Notes under the pieces: model-generated
What the model saw: the letters and a program-made list of their open reading frames with translations, nothing else
Told to the model about the DNA's origin: nothing
Database searches by the model: none
Translations under genes and position numbers: made by a program
Part shown: in pieces, positions 26,311 to 37,700 of the stretch
Layout: every line of letters starts with the position of its first letter
Position numbering within the stretch: the first letter of the stretch is position 1
Assembly (NCBI RefSeq): GCF_964355755.1
Contig: NC_092672.1
Location: forward strand, 25,912,501-25,976,500
Source: Antedon mediterranea
Taxonomy: Eukaryota; Echinodermata; Crinoidea; Comatulida; Antedonidae
Direction: 5' to 3'
Length of the DNA stretch: 64,000 nucleotides

Positions 26311-27291
26311 GTCTACCTAATACTGTATGTGTCACCTTTACCGAAAACCATATTTTGACAACGCATTAGGGATGTAGGCCTACATATGATTTTAGAATAA
26401 TTGCGAGATTTACGATATCGCCACGCGCGCTCGCCATACAAATGTCGCCGTAAATGTCTGTGACGTCAAGTGTGCTTAACAAAATCTACCTCATTATTTT
26501 TCACTGTCGTTAACATACAATTCAATTGTTACTTTGGATAGCGCGAATTGGATTTACACTCTTTGCAGATCAAGGGCAAGAGCGGCACTTGACTCCCGGT
26601 ACTGTATCTAAATATCTTCAGTATCCTAGGAATATTTGGTAATCACACGTGTTTCATATACTTAACCAGGGAAGAGTGAAATTATGTAAATTTAATTTCT
26701 TTGACCTAACCTTACATGGTACAGGAACCACATGTAATACAAATGACATACTGTATTACCAAATATTTATGATATTGGCCAAACATTGTGTGAGATACAG
26801 CACATTAGCTTAGCAGCATAATTATGAAAAAAATATACCTTAAAAATACGGTAACAATTTGGCAGTAGAAACATGAACAGGCCCATATAGTGCATCACCG
26901 AGGAAAAGAATTACTTTCCGCACGTGGCAATTAAATGGGTAGTAGGTAACTATCTCAAGTGTGGCCAAGGTAAAGTATAGGCTTTATTTTGCTATTATAT
27001 AAAATTGTGTTTTGTTGGGTATTAAGATTCTTTTAATAACGACTGAACCGTAGTGGTCAAAATGATACAGAGACACTATAACCAATATCTATTGTCTAAA
27101 TGCATACCAAAAGCACTTCAAGTGAATAATACCTTAATACACCCGTGTGTGCAATTGTTAATTGTAGCATATTGTTATAGATTTTATCAAATAGAGGGCC
27201 ATAAAAGGTATACTCCAAGGTCTTTAGCCTATCAGTTTTTAAGTCTAGGCATAGGCCTACTGTAGTTTCGATTATTACAGGGAGTAGTAAC

Positions 27292-30200
27292 ATGGCAAAG
27301 CTAATTGTATACCTGATTCAGGCTTTTATTTGCCTTACAGTTATTTCTAGTACAAGCAGATTATTGTCTAAACGTGAAGAGGTAAGTAGCCTTCAGCACC
27401 TTATTTTATATAGGCTTAAGAAAACCCTTTTTTTTCAATCGAATTTTGAACAAAATATGAAAGACTGCAATAGAACAAAAAGTAGAGTAAAGTAGTATAC
27501 AAATAATGAATGTTTATGAGTGCAATGGTACAAATAATGGCACGAGGTGAATGATTAAAGGTTATATCAACGAGGCAAAGCCGAGTTGATATAACCTTTC
27601 ATCATTCACCAAGTGCCATTATTTGTACCATTACACGAATACAAAACATTCATTATTTGTTTTATATAACATCTAGACGTTTTTTTTTCGTACACAAAAA
27701 TGTTTCAAAAAGTACTATTTAACGATCGTTGAATAGTGCGTACTATTGCACGCCATGTGACCCACATTCGTCCAATCAAATGACAGGAATTTATATAGGT
27801 GTTATATAATATATAATATATATACTATTTCCGAATCAATTTCTACTGCCTACTAATTCCTTCATATAACCGCAAATATCCCGTTAGTATCTTTTACTTC
27901 TATGTTATTTAAATTGTATCTATTAAAGGATATAGGCCTGTAACCATGTAATTCTAAACAATTCGAACCTTTAGTCAATAAACTCCTCTCAAAGGAAAAG
28001 AAACAATGTTTCTTATTGGAGAATTTAACCTAGATATTTAAAAATTTGAATCTGATAATAACATTAGAGATTTTGTCCATTGTCTTTTTAATAATTCTAA
28101 TTAATGTCTCTTATTCATAGACCCACTAGAATAACACCTGATTCTGCTACTCTCTTAGATAATATATTTAATGACATTGAATCATCCTTTAACTGCGGTA
28201 TACTTTTTAACGATTCAACTGATCATCTCCCAATTTTTAATATTAGTTCTATAGCCAAATCGTATTGTCAAGAATAATTATAATAAATGCAAATATAGGA
28301 AAATTAATGAATTAATATTCATAATTTTTCGAAATGTTCTATCCAACTGTACATGGAATGATGTCATCATGCCACGGGTCCTAATAGTGCTTACAATACA
28401 ACAGCTCAAATTAATTATAAACAAAAAAAAAACATGGATGACTGACTATATAAACATCAATACTTACAAACAAAAACTTTATTCTAAAAGTCTTCGTGTA
28501 TTTTCGTTTTTGAACATGTCACCAACAAACTTCTTTCTTATTTTTCTTAACTCAGAAATCCACTCTTACAATACTAGGGCCTCACACGCCCTTCATCTTC
28601 TTTTGACTAAACTTACTTTAATTCAACACAATGTCCGATATAGTTGCAGTAATTATTTAATGCACTTCCTAATGATATTACATCTACCCCGATTTCAAGG
28701 CATTGTTTTTCTGTAAATTTAAAAAACTACCTTTTATCAAATTATTAGTATATTTTAAATGACTAGATGGTCGTGTCCACAGATGGTTCTCGAATACACA
28801 GTAATTTCAGCGTCAAAAAACTGGCGATTTCAAATGTACGTACCACAGGACTATAAATACATTGTCGTTTTCAGAAACGAATAAATAGACACGATGATTA
28901 ATGTAGTCAACTAAAATTAGCACACTGGGAATTAGGCCTACTTCGGAAGGAGAAACATGTCTTAAAATGAGTCCCAAAAACTAAAACTGTCCCTGTTATA
29001 GTCGATTGAAATAGTAAAGTACATGTAACGATACACCACTACGACGTTTATATTTTTTATAATGACTAATTAATACAATAAACAGTAACCACATTCACAG
29101 TAAGAAAGTTTTGATTCAAATGGCGACCATAAATGGTTATTACGTACAGTATTTACAATATTGTCAAAGTATTGCAATGCTATATCTCAGTTTTAAGTTT
29201 ATTCTCAAAGGGCCCATAAATTTACCTACTTGTGTTAAACCATGGAGGGCTCATACATTTACCTACAAACTTGGAGTCTGAGAGATTGGAATGTTCCATT
29301 CATTGCAAATCAATACATTTGTATAAACGTATATTAAATCTATCAAAATAGTATTTTTTAAGAAAACCGGCCTGTCTTCAACATTATGATACTGTACTCG
29401 AGCTGTTCAACCGGTTTTCAGCTATTAAAAACAATTATCGTAGGAGGAGATAGGAAAATGCGAAGTATCCTCGTATTATTGTGTGCAGGTATTTTTCATG
29501 AGGACATCCATTAGACAGTGTATACCACGATCGGAAAACACCCCTATTTGGGGCAAATCGTTGAACCTAAATTCGTTTTAATTGTCAATAACTAATTATC
29601 TAAATAAATTTAATTAGTAAACAGGGTTACATCAGATGGTTAAAATCAGAATTTTGCCCTTACGTAAATTTATATATAGATTATTATTGTCAGCCGTTTT
29701 TCGTCTCCTCTGTCCCATATGGCTACCAAATTCCAATAATTACCATTTGTATCGTTAATTGTCTTTATGCTTCCTGTTTGTTTGTTTTGTGGGTGTGTGT
29801 TTGTTCTGGCTTTATGTTGTTTTTTCATTTCTTTATTTTTTCTTTTATTGTACATGGCTTGCCCGCCACAAGTGTCCATTGGAGTATTCCAATTGATGTA
29901 TAACTTCTAGGGCTCTTGCCTCTTCTTTTTTTTGTATTAAAAAAAATGTTTATTTTGAAGCAAAAGAATATTAATTATTTAATTTCGATACTGTTTTTGT
30001 CAAATTTTTACGTTTTATTTGAAAGAAGAAATGAATGTTACTTAAAATGAAATGAAATTTTCAATTTCATTCATTTAAAAAACTAATACAAAAAAATATC
30101 TCACATCCATTTAAGCTTCAGTATCAAGAATTCATAATCAGAATGTGCTCAATAATTGCTTAAATTGTTCAATTGCAGCCAAATACTTTTGTCAGGTGTG

Positions 30201-31819
30201 GGTGTACGATCTAATGTCAGTAAACTGTTGTTAATATCTTGTAAACGTACTGTATAGTTCAGTTATAGTTGTATTATATACATATATATGTACATGTGCA
30301 TATCTAAAATCAATTGAAAAGATGTCAACAAAATGTCTTATTTTAATAATAATTTTAGGACTTTCTAGAACAATTTGGTTATTTGAGTCCAAAAAAAGAT
30401 GGAGAAGAACGTTCAAACGAAGAGTTGCGTCAAGGCCTTCTTTCTTTTCAAAAATACTTTTATTTGGAGGAAACTGGTAATATGACAGACGAAACATCTG
30501 CTTTGATGGCGAAACCAAGATGTGGCTCTCCGGATAAAGAAATTAACAAGCTGTCAAGATATTTATCGACTGGTTATAAATGGACAGGCACCTCTTTGAC
30601 CTACAAGTATGTTTTAATTATTATAAGTTATGCAGCCACTACATATCGTATGGCAAACTACAAACGATAGTTACCTTCAACTACATTAATTTCTTTTTCT
30701 TCAGATTACAATTAAGTCTTATAAAAAGTACAGTTCACTTATGTAGGCCTTCTAAAATATCCCCCTTTCTACGAAAATCTCACTCTTCTATGAACATATT
30801 TGTTTTTTCTTGTGACAATCTCTTTCTTTTCGTGAAAATCTCATTTTTCTTTCATGCAAGTATCTTACTTTTAATTCGAACATACAATTCTTTTCTAAGC
30901 CTGTCAGTTAAGTTTTAAACAGTAACATTTGAGAAATAAGAACAAAGAAGGTGATCCATCCGGATCGCCAACATTTTCGCTTGTCAAATAATTATGTTAC
31001 TTATAAACACTTAGTGTATAAAATACTTAGTGGAGTTATTTTAAATGTTGTTACATTTTTTTCTTCAATGTTTTAAGTTATTTAAACTATTCATCCGACC
31101 TGACTGAAAATGAAACGAGACAAACCATTGAAAATGCTTTAAAAATATGGAGTGACGTCACACCTTTAGAATTCACTGAAGTTTCCGAAGATGGTGATAT
31201 CAAAATTCTGTTTCAAGGTGGCGATCATGGAGATGATTATCCATTTGATGGCCCTTTTGGTGTACTTGCGCATGCATTTTACCCCACAGGAAGTGTTTTA
31301 GCTGGAGATGCCCACTTTGATGAAGATGAAGATTTTACAATTAATGGAGAAATAGGTAAAGTGGAATGAACTTTTAAACAGTGTTAAACAAACATGTTCT
31401 TCCAAAACATTTTTATTCAACACTTGTATGTCGTACTGTCTGCATAATAACCAGTTTATCCTATTTTATTATGTGATTGATATTGTTTGTGTTTTTTTTA
31501 TATTTATACGTGACAAGACACCTTTCGATGTAGAGTGCTTGACGAAATAAAAAATTGATTGTAAAAATAGAATTTAAAGAATGAACGCAATCTGGCAAGA
31601 CATTTGGGACACAAAACAACTAACTCAAACACATTTTTTGTCGTAGGCATTGATTTGTTTCAAGTAGCTGCACATGAATTTGGACACAGTTTAGGTCTTG
31701 ACCACTCTACAAATGAGACTGCATTAATGTATCCATATTACACTGGGTACATAGCTGACTTCGAACTATCACAAGATGACATTGACGGAATACAATCTAT
31801 TTACGGTATGTTTAGTTAG
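27292..31819 (+). CDS. MMP-B: matrix metalloproteinase lacking a hemopexin domain
   Basis: Exons 27292-27381, 30359-30606, 31078-31355, 31647-31805, then a phase-1 donor. If the last exon is read through, translation stops at 31819 (GMFS then TAG), giving 262 residues, about matrilysin (MMP-7) size. Exon 1 is a signal peptide ([17 protein letters not shown]). Exon 2 is the propeptide, with a perfect cysteine switch KPRCGSPD and no furin motif. Exons 3-4 carry the catalytic domain, with [12 protein letters not shown] and Met-turn ALMYPYY. Exons 1 and 3 match MMP-A exactly in length (90 and 278 bp), and all four exons match in phase, so the two are paralogues. No hemopexin-like exon is visible between 31806 and 35398. 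Ways it could end: read-through; a tiny exon at 32532-32557 after a good acceptor (ENGRQDYP then stop); or in-frame splicing to the mucin exon at 35399. Inferred role: secreted or mucin-tethered zinc endopeptidase. Confidence 0.85.
27500..27661. repeat. Large palindrome, ~160 bp, in MMP-B intron 1
   Basis: The left half ('caaataatgaatgttt', 'aatggtacaaataatggcac', 'aggttatatcaacgaggc') is mirrored by the right half ('gccgagttgatataacct', 'gtgccattatttgtaccatt', 'aaacattcattatttg'). The loop is only a few bases ('aaa' between ggc and gcc). The two ends are themselves 'aataatgaatgttt' repeats. No coding. A foldback MITE is likely. Confidence 0.65.
27985..28745 (+). mobile_element. Decayed non-LTR retrotransposon (LINE) fragment
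   Basis: At about 28000-28060 a frame reads like the endonuclease motif I-G-E-F-N-L-D followed by N-N-I-R-D-F-V. At 28117-28250 it continues as [17 protein letters not shown] and then STDHLPIF, the end of an apurinic-type endonuclease domain of CR1/L2/RTE-like LINEs. Near 28555-28740 '[10 protein letters not shown]' and '[11 protein letters not shown]' resemble the C-terminal end of the same kind of ORF2. In-frame stops interrupt it, and the reverse transcriptase core between the two parts is missing. A dead internal-deletion copy in MMP-B intron 1. Confidence 0.6.
28757..29571. repeat. Segmental duplication, copy A (in MMP-B intron 1)
   Basis: Matches 33718-34829 over most of its length. 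Shared landmarks in order: 'ctagatgg', 'actggcgatttcaaatgta', 'cattgtcgttttcagaaac', 'tagtcaactaaaatta', 'aaactgtccctgttata', 'tgtattaaatctatcaaa'-type sequence, 'gtactcgagctgttca', 'gtaggaggagataggaaa', the small exon, and 'cattagacagtgtatacc'. Copy A lacks the ~170 bp insertion present in copy B near 33955-34155 and the hairpin at its left edge. Confidence 0.8.
29458..29488 (+). pseudogene. Copy of the mucin signal-peptide exon inside MMP-B intron 1
   Basis: ATG plus nine codons ([10 protein letters not shown]) and a phase-1 donor CAG|GTATTT. It matches mucin exon 1 at 34709-34739 except at AGT/AGC and GCA/GCG, both synonymous. Its phase (1) does not fit the next MMP-B exon (phase 0 at 30359), so it cannot serve as an alternative MMP-B first exon. 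It could splice forward only to a phase-1 acceptor such as 35399. Either a duplicated relic or an alternative mucin first exon and promoter. Confidence 0.5.
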
Positions 31820-31830
31820 TAGGTATTCTA

Positions 31831-31980
31831 TAAAGCTCTGTCCACATTAAAACTTTAAGGTACAAAAAAATGCAATGTACCCATATACAGTATGGACATG
31901 ATGACGTCATATAACTACCATTTGGACACATCATACTTTTGTTTGTCAAACTAGTTATTACTATTATAGACAGAGCTTTA
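31831..31980. mobile_element. MITE family C, 150 bp
   Basis: Ends 'taaagctctgtcc' and 'tatagacagagcttta' are inverted repeats. The interior has 'gtacccatatacagtatgga', 'atgacgtcatat' and 'tttggacacatcatactttt'. It begins about 25 bp after the MMP-B phase-1 donor. Same ends as at 5285-5472 and 55348-55421. Confidence 0.6.
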
Positions 31981-33717
31981 GTATACAATAAGAATTTTGT
32001 TATAAGTGACATGGAAAGAATATTGTTCATGAGTTGATATGAACGGTCCTTGGGCAATATTTTAATATTTTAATATGTTAATGCTTAAAAGCATTATATT
32101 CGAAAATGTTTACTAAATAGGCTTAATAATAGAATCTGCTAACCGTATTTGAATTGATGTTATTATTATTACATTTCTTTACACGAGGTAGCTAAAGAGT
32201 TATATCTGGTTTTCATTGGGGCACTGTATGTATAACGATTGTTACAAACACAGTAGAGACTTAAATACGTCAAACAATTTCGATTTTTAAACGTTATCAG
32301 AAGAATCACTTCTCAAATCAACGAGCAATTGTTTCCATATTATATTTGTTCCACTAACAAAAAAACTCGAGAGGTAACTCTCCTTTATCGCAAAAGGAAC
32401 CCTAAGTTTCGAAACAATGGACTGTCTGGTTTTGAAAGTGGTGCGAAGCGAATAGGTTTATCGTGCTTATGAGTGTTAACTTGTTGATCAATTTGAAGAG
32501 AGTGCCATTTTTTTTATCGCCACTCTTTCAGAAAACGGAAGACAAGATTACCCTTAGGAATTTATAGCGTATAATTATAACAAATATAGTATTGGCAATA
32601 ACAACATTAAATTCCACATTGAACATTTTCTTTTTGGATCAAATGAGCTATAGCTTCCATACAATGAGCATAGATTACGATGTGTATTTTTGGTCGTCGC
32701 CTGGATATAGGGACAATCAAATTTGTGTTGTTGAGGGGAGCGTGAAACACATCCCAACAGTGATTAACATGACGTACTTCGGTCATCGGTCATCACAAAT
32801 TGAAAGCTATTAATAATTTGTAGCAACCTACCTTAGAAATTATAAATGAGGAATGTATTAAACTGATTTCTTTTTTAATAATGAAAGTATTAGTGTATAA
32901 TGAAAAATTGTCAATTTTATGTCATGTATATTTACTTTTGTAAATGCTAGAGCCCTATATCAAAGGCCTAATAATATTGTCATGTAAAGAAAATAAAAGA
33001 ATCCATAAAAGCAGGTAAATCTCAAGAGTAAAATCCTGATTTAAAGAAAACTATTGTGATAAATGTACTATTAATAAAGTTAAGTTCGCATTGTTCACTT
33101 TTGGGCGTACCGTGAACAAGATTAAAGAGTGTAAAAGAAAGCTTCATGCTTTGTATAAGTTAAATAATAGTGCTATTATTTTTCTATCTAATGAGGCATT
33201 TATCCGTGCACGTTGTTGAATAGAAAGTGCGGTCAGCTTAGTTAATACTAATTCTTCCATGGTTTATAAAACTCTCGTTCACTATGCTTAATACGCCGTG
33301 CATTTGTATTACTAAATCCTGGATTATGGGTGAGCAGTTATTATTACGATTACGATTTACAAAACAAACAAGAAGGAATAAATCCTTTCAATAGCAGCCA
33401 GAAAATTAAAAGTATTGGACCATATAAGCCACTGTCACTAAATATATAAGTAGGTACCTTCAACATTATTTCTACAAACCAGAAAACAAAGGTACTTTTG
33501 AGAAAAACCACAATAAATCAAATTATTAAGTTGAGATTAATTTTATTGAGCCTAAAAATATAGAATATACAGAGTTCAATGTTTATGATTCACTTATTAT
33601 TTAACTTGATCCGCCTCGTTTAATAGAACTTTCAACATTCAATTAAATATTCTCACCATTCAGCAACTCTATACATTCATTATTTATTTTATAACACATT
33701 TGTCATAATTATGAATT

Positions 33718-33757
33718 ACTAGATGGTACGCGAGCGAAGCTAGCGTACCATCTAGGG
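33718..33757. repeat. Short perfect hairpin at the left edge of duplicated block B
   Basis: 'ctagatggtacgc' and 'tagcgtaccatctag' are inverted around 'gagcgaagc'. In block A the corresponding site has only 'ctagatggtcgtgtcc', so the hairpin was gained in B or lost from A exactly at the duplication edge. Confidence 0.6.
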
Positions 33758-34708
33758 CGTGTCCACATATGGTTCTCGATTAAAATTTCAACGTAAAAAA
33801 CTGGCGATTTCAAATGTACGTACTGTAGGACTATAATACATTGTCGTTTTCAGAAACGAATAAATAGACACGGTGATTTATGTAGTCAACTAAAATTAAC
33901 ACCCTGGAAATTAGGCCTACTTCCGAATAAGAAACTTGTCATAAAATGAGTTCAAAATTTTGATTTGGACTCATTTAAACAAACCACATTTGTGTTGTGT
34001 ATGTGAGGGTTGAAGGATGGGGAAGAGGATGGATACAAAGAAGCACAATTTTTAAATATTCTTTATCCATTCTTTAACGAAATATTGTTTCATGTTTTAT
34101 AGGACTATAAATAATAATACCACTAAATACAGTAAAACATTTGCGATTTAATACTTTGTTAAAACTGTCCCTGTTATAATCGATTGAAATAGTAAAGTAT
34201 GTAACGATACACCACTACGACATTTATATTTTTTATAATTATTAATTAATACAAACGTTGAGAAGCAACTGTCAGAAATAAAGTTTATTTGTATAATTAT
34301 TATGTGTTTATATATCTAACAGTAGAGCCTATCCACAATCACAGTAATAAATTTTATTTGTATATACGTTGACAATATTATATCTAACAGTACAGTAAGA
34401 ATCTTTCGATTCAAATAGGTATTTACAGTATTGTCAAAGTATTGCAAGTTTATTCTCCAAGGGCTTATAAATTTACCTATGTGTTAAACAAAGGGCTCAT
34501 AAATTTACCTACTTGTGTTAAACCAAACTTAAAGACTGAGAGATTGAAATTCATCGCAAATCAATACATTTGTATAAACGTACATTAAATCTATCAAAAT
34601 AGTACTTTAAAAAAAAATCGGCCTGTCTTCAACATTGTGATGCTGTACTCGAGCTGTTCAGCCGGTTTTTACCTATTAAAAACAATTATCGTAGGAGGAG
34701 ATAGGAAA

Positions 34709-34739
34709 ATGCGAAGCATCCTCGTATTATTGTGTGCGG
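34709..34739 (+). CDS. Mucin exon 1, candidate signal peptide
   Basis: ATG then RSILVLLCA and one base of a Gly codon, followed by a GT donor (CGG|GTACAG). Spliced to 35399 it gives [20 protein letters not shown], a compact signal peptide with a plausible Ala/Gly cleavage region. The hydrophobic core is short. Support comes from phase fit and from the duplicate at 29458-29488 that differs only silently. The alternative 5' end is MMP-B exon 4. Confidence 0.5.
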
Positions 34740-37700
34740 GTACAGTATTTTTCAAAATGGACATCCATTAGACAGTGTATACCACGATCGGAAAACACCC
34801 ATATTTGGGGCAAATCGTTGAACGTGAATTAGGTATATGTATCACTTTTATGTAGAACTAAAATAGAACGGCACGTGATACGTAATTAACCAATTAAATA
34901 ATTAAAAAAATATACGCATGTGTGTTATAAAAGTGAATGTTTTTAAATCTTCTTTCAATAATTGATTGTTTAATTCAAGGCGATTACCAACGAAAACAAT
35001 TGACTTGACCTAGCTTTTTAAGGCAATGACCAATGACAAACAATGACCTAGCTTGTTCCTAGTTTTCTGTCGTCGCAAATCAAAATCTTCCTAATAATAA
35101 TGTATTGGACAAAATAGAATAAAATGTTACAATTCATATTGATACATACATACGGACATTACAATTGATATATGGTGCATTAAAGGCCCAATTTTAAATA
35201 TCACTTGTTTGGTTAACACTTAATGGAAAAAATACAAATATGAGTTTAAACGATTAATTTGATAATACCATAGATATTAAATCTAGTAGCTTACATGTTT
35301 TTTTTTGGCAGCCTTAAATGTATTTTAGCTAATGTTACTATACCGATGATTCGACAGGAGAGAGTTGTTAATCCAATAGTTTACAATTTTTTTTACAGGG
35401 GCTGTAACAACAGCAAAGGAAATGACAACACCAAAAGATGTTACAACCGCAGAAGAAATTACAACAATAGAAACAACACCAGAGGAAGAAGAAATGACAA
35501 CAACAGAAGATGCAACAACACCAAAGCAAATGACAACAGCAGGAGACGTGACAACAGCAGATGATTTGACAACGGACGATACAATCACAACAGTAGAAGA
35601 TGAAACAACAGAAATTACAACATCTCAAGTATTGACAACAGCAATAGAAATAACAATAAATGATGAGTTTACAACCGCTGGAGTAGTGACAACAGCAATA
35701 GAAGTAATAACGGAAGAAGACATTAAAACGTCAAGAGTTGTAACAACAGCAGAAGAAATAACAACAGCAGCAGTAACAACACCTGCAGAATATACAACAA
35801 GTGGAGTAGTGACAACACCTGCAGAATTTACAACAGCAGGAGTAGTAACAACACCTGCAGAATTTACAACAGGTGGAGTAGTGACAACACCTGCAGAATT
35901 TACAACAGCTGGAGTAGTTACCACACCTGCAGAATTTACAACAGCTGGAGTAGTGACAACACCTGAAGAATTTACAACGGGTAGAGTAGTGGTGACAACA
36001 GCAATAGAAGTAACAACGGAAAAAGAAATAACAACATCACACGTTTTAACAACAGCAGAAGAGATGACAACAGCTGGTTTAACAACACCTGCAGAATTTA
36101 CTACAGGTGGTGTAGTTACAACATCAATAGAAGTAACAACGCCAGAAGAAATTACAACATCACAAGTTTTAACAGCAGAAGAGATAACGACAGCTGTAGT
36201 AACAACACCAGCAGCATTTACAACTGCTGGAGTAGTGACAACACCTGCAGAATTTACAACAGCAGGAGTAGTAACAACACCTGCAGAATTTACAACAGCA
36301 GGAGTAGTGACAACATCAATAGAAGTAACAACGCCAGAAGAAATTACAACATCACAAGTTTTAACAGCAGAAGAGATGACGACAGCTGTAGTAACAACAC
36401 CAGCAGGATTTACAACAGCTGGAGTAGTGACAACACCTGCAGAATTTACAACAGCAGGAGTAGTAACAACACCTGCAGAATTTACAACAGCTGGAGTAGT
36501 AACAACATCAATAGAAGTAACAACGGAAGAAGAAACTACAACATCACATGTTGTAACCACTGCAGAAGTAGCAACACCAGCAGCATTTACAACAGCTGGA
36601 GTAGTAACAACACCTCAAGTATTTACAACAGGTGGATTACTTACAACAGCAATAGAAGTAACAACGGAAGAAGAGATAACAACAGCAGGAGTAACAACAC
36701 CTTCAGAATTTACAACAGCTGGAGTAGGGACAACATCAATAGAAGTAACAACGGAAGAAGACATTACAACATCACAGGATGTGACAACAGCAGAAGCGAT
36801 GACAACATCAGGAGTAACAACGCCAATAGAATTTACAACAGCAGGAATAGTGACAACACCTGCACAATTTACAACAGGTGGAGTAGTGACAACATCAATA
36901 GAAGTAACAACGGAAGAAGAAATTACAACATCACAGGTTGTAACAACTGCAGAAGAGATAACAACAGCTGGTTTAACAACACCTGTAGAATTTACAACAG
37001 CAGGAGTAGTAGCAACACCTGCAGAATTTACAACAGCTGGAGTAGTAACAACACCTGAAGAATTTACAACAGGTGGAGTAGTAACAACACCTGAAAAATT
37101 TACAACAGGTGGAGTAGTAACAACACCTGAAGAATTTACAACAGGTGGAGTAGTAACAACACCTCAAAAATTTACAACAGGTGGATTACTTACAACAGCA
37201 ATAGAAGTAACAACGGAAGAAGAGATAACAACAGCAGGAGTAGTGACAACACCTGCAGAATTTACAACAGCTGGAGTAGTTACAGCACCTGAAGAATTTA
37301 CAACAGGTGGAGTAGTAACAACACCTCAAGAATTTACAACAGGTGGATTACTTACAACAGCAATAGAAGTAACAACGGAAGAAGAGATAACAACAGCAGG
37401 AGCAGTGACAACACCTGCAGAATTGACAACAGCTGGAGTAGTGACAACATCAATAGAAGTAACAACGGGAGAAGAAATTACAACATCACAGGTTGTAACA
37501 ACTGCAGAAGAGATAACAGCAGCTGGAGTAACAACACCAGTAGCATTTACAACAGCTGGAGTAGCAACACCAGTAGCATTTACAACAGCTGGAGTAGTGA
37601 CAACAGCAATAGAAGTAACAACGGAAGAAGAAATTACAACATCACAGGTGGTAACAACTGCAGATGTAACAACACCTGCAGAATTTACAACAGGTGGAGT

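Larger units (their letters stand above)
24900..27291. other. Intergenic region between MMP-A and MMP-B
   Basis: Contains the MMP-A 3' UTR, a perfect-arm palindrome (24953-24992) and a dispersed repeat (about 25950-26310). Otherwise AT-rich DNA with no exon I can support. The open frame at 27053-27265 has no signal peptide or domain and is not conserved with the upstream region of the related MMP-C exon. Confidence 0.55.
31820..34708. other. Region between MMP-B and the mucin signal exon
   Basis: Holds a family C MITE (31831-31980), AT-rich sequence with several AATAAA hexamers (for example about 32991 and 33076), and duplicated block B (33718-34829). The open frame 32568-32813 has no recognisable domain and no hemopexin residues. 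I see no further gene. Confidence 0.5.
33718..34829. repeat. Segmental duplication, copy B (mucin promoter and first exon)
   Basis: Duplicate of 28757-29571 (see that entry). It lies just upstream of the mucin repeat exon and contains the candidate signal-peptide exon 34709-34739. The ~300 bp before that ATG are well conserved between copies, which is what a shared 5' UTR or promoter would look like, although the intronic sequence after the exon is equally conserved, so recent origin explains it too. Confidence 0.75.

Noticed and set aside
28369-28716. Separate 115-residue gene
   Set aside because: It is the out-of-frame or partial remainder of the LINE fragment.
32568-32813. Open frame as terminal MMP-B or hemopexin exon
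   Set aside because: No hemopexin residues, no phase-1 acceptor at its start, and no similarity to MMP-A exons 5-8.
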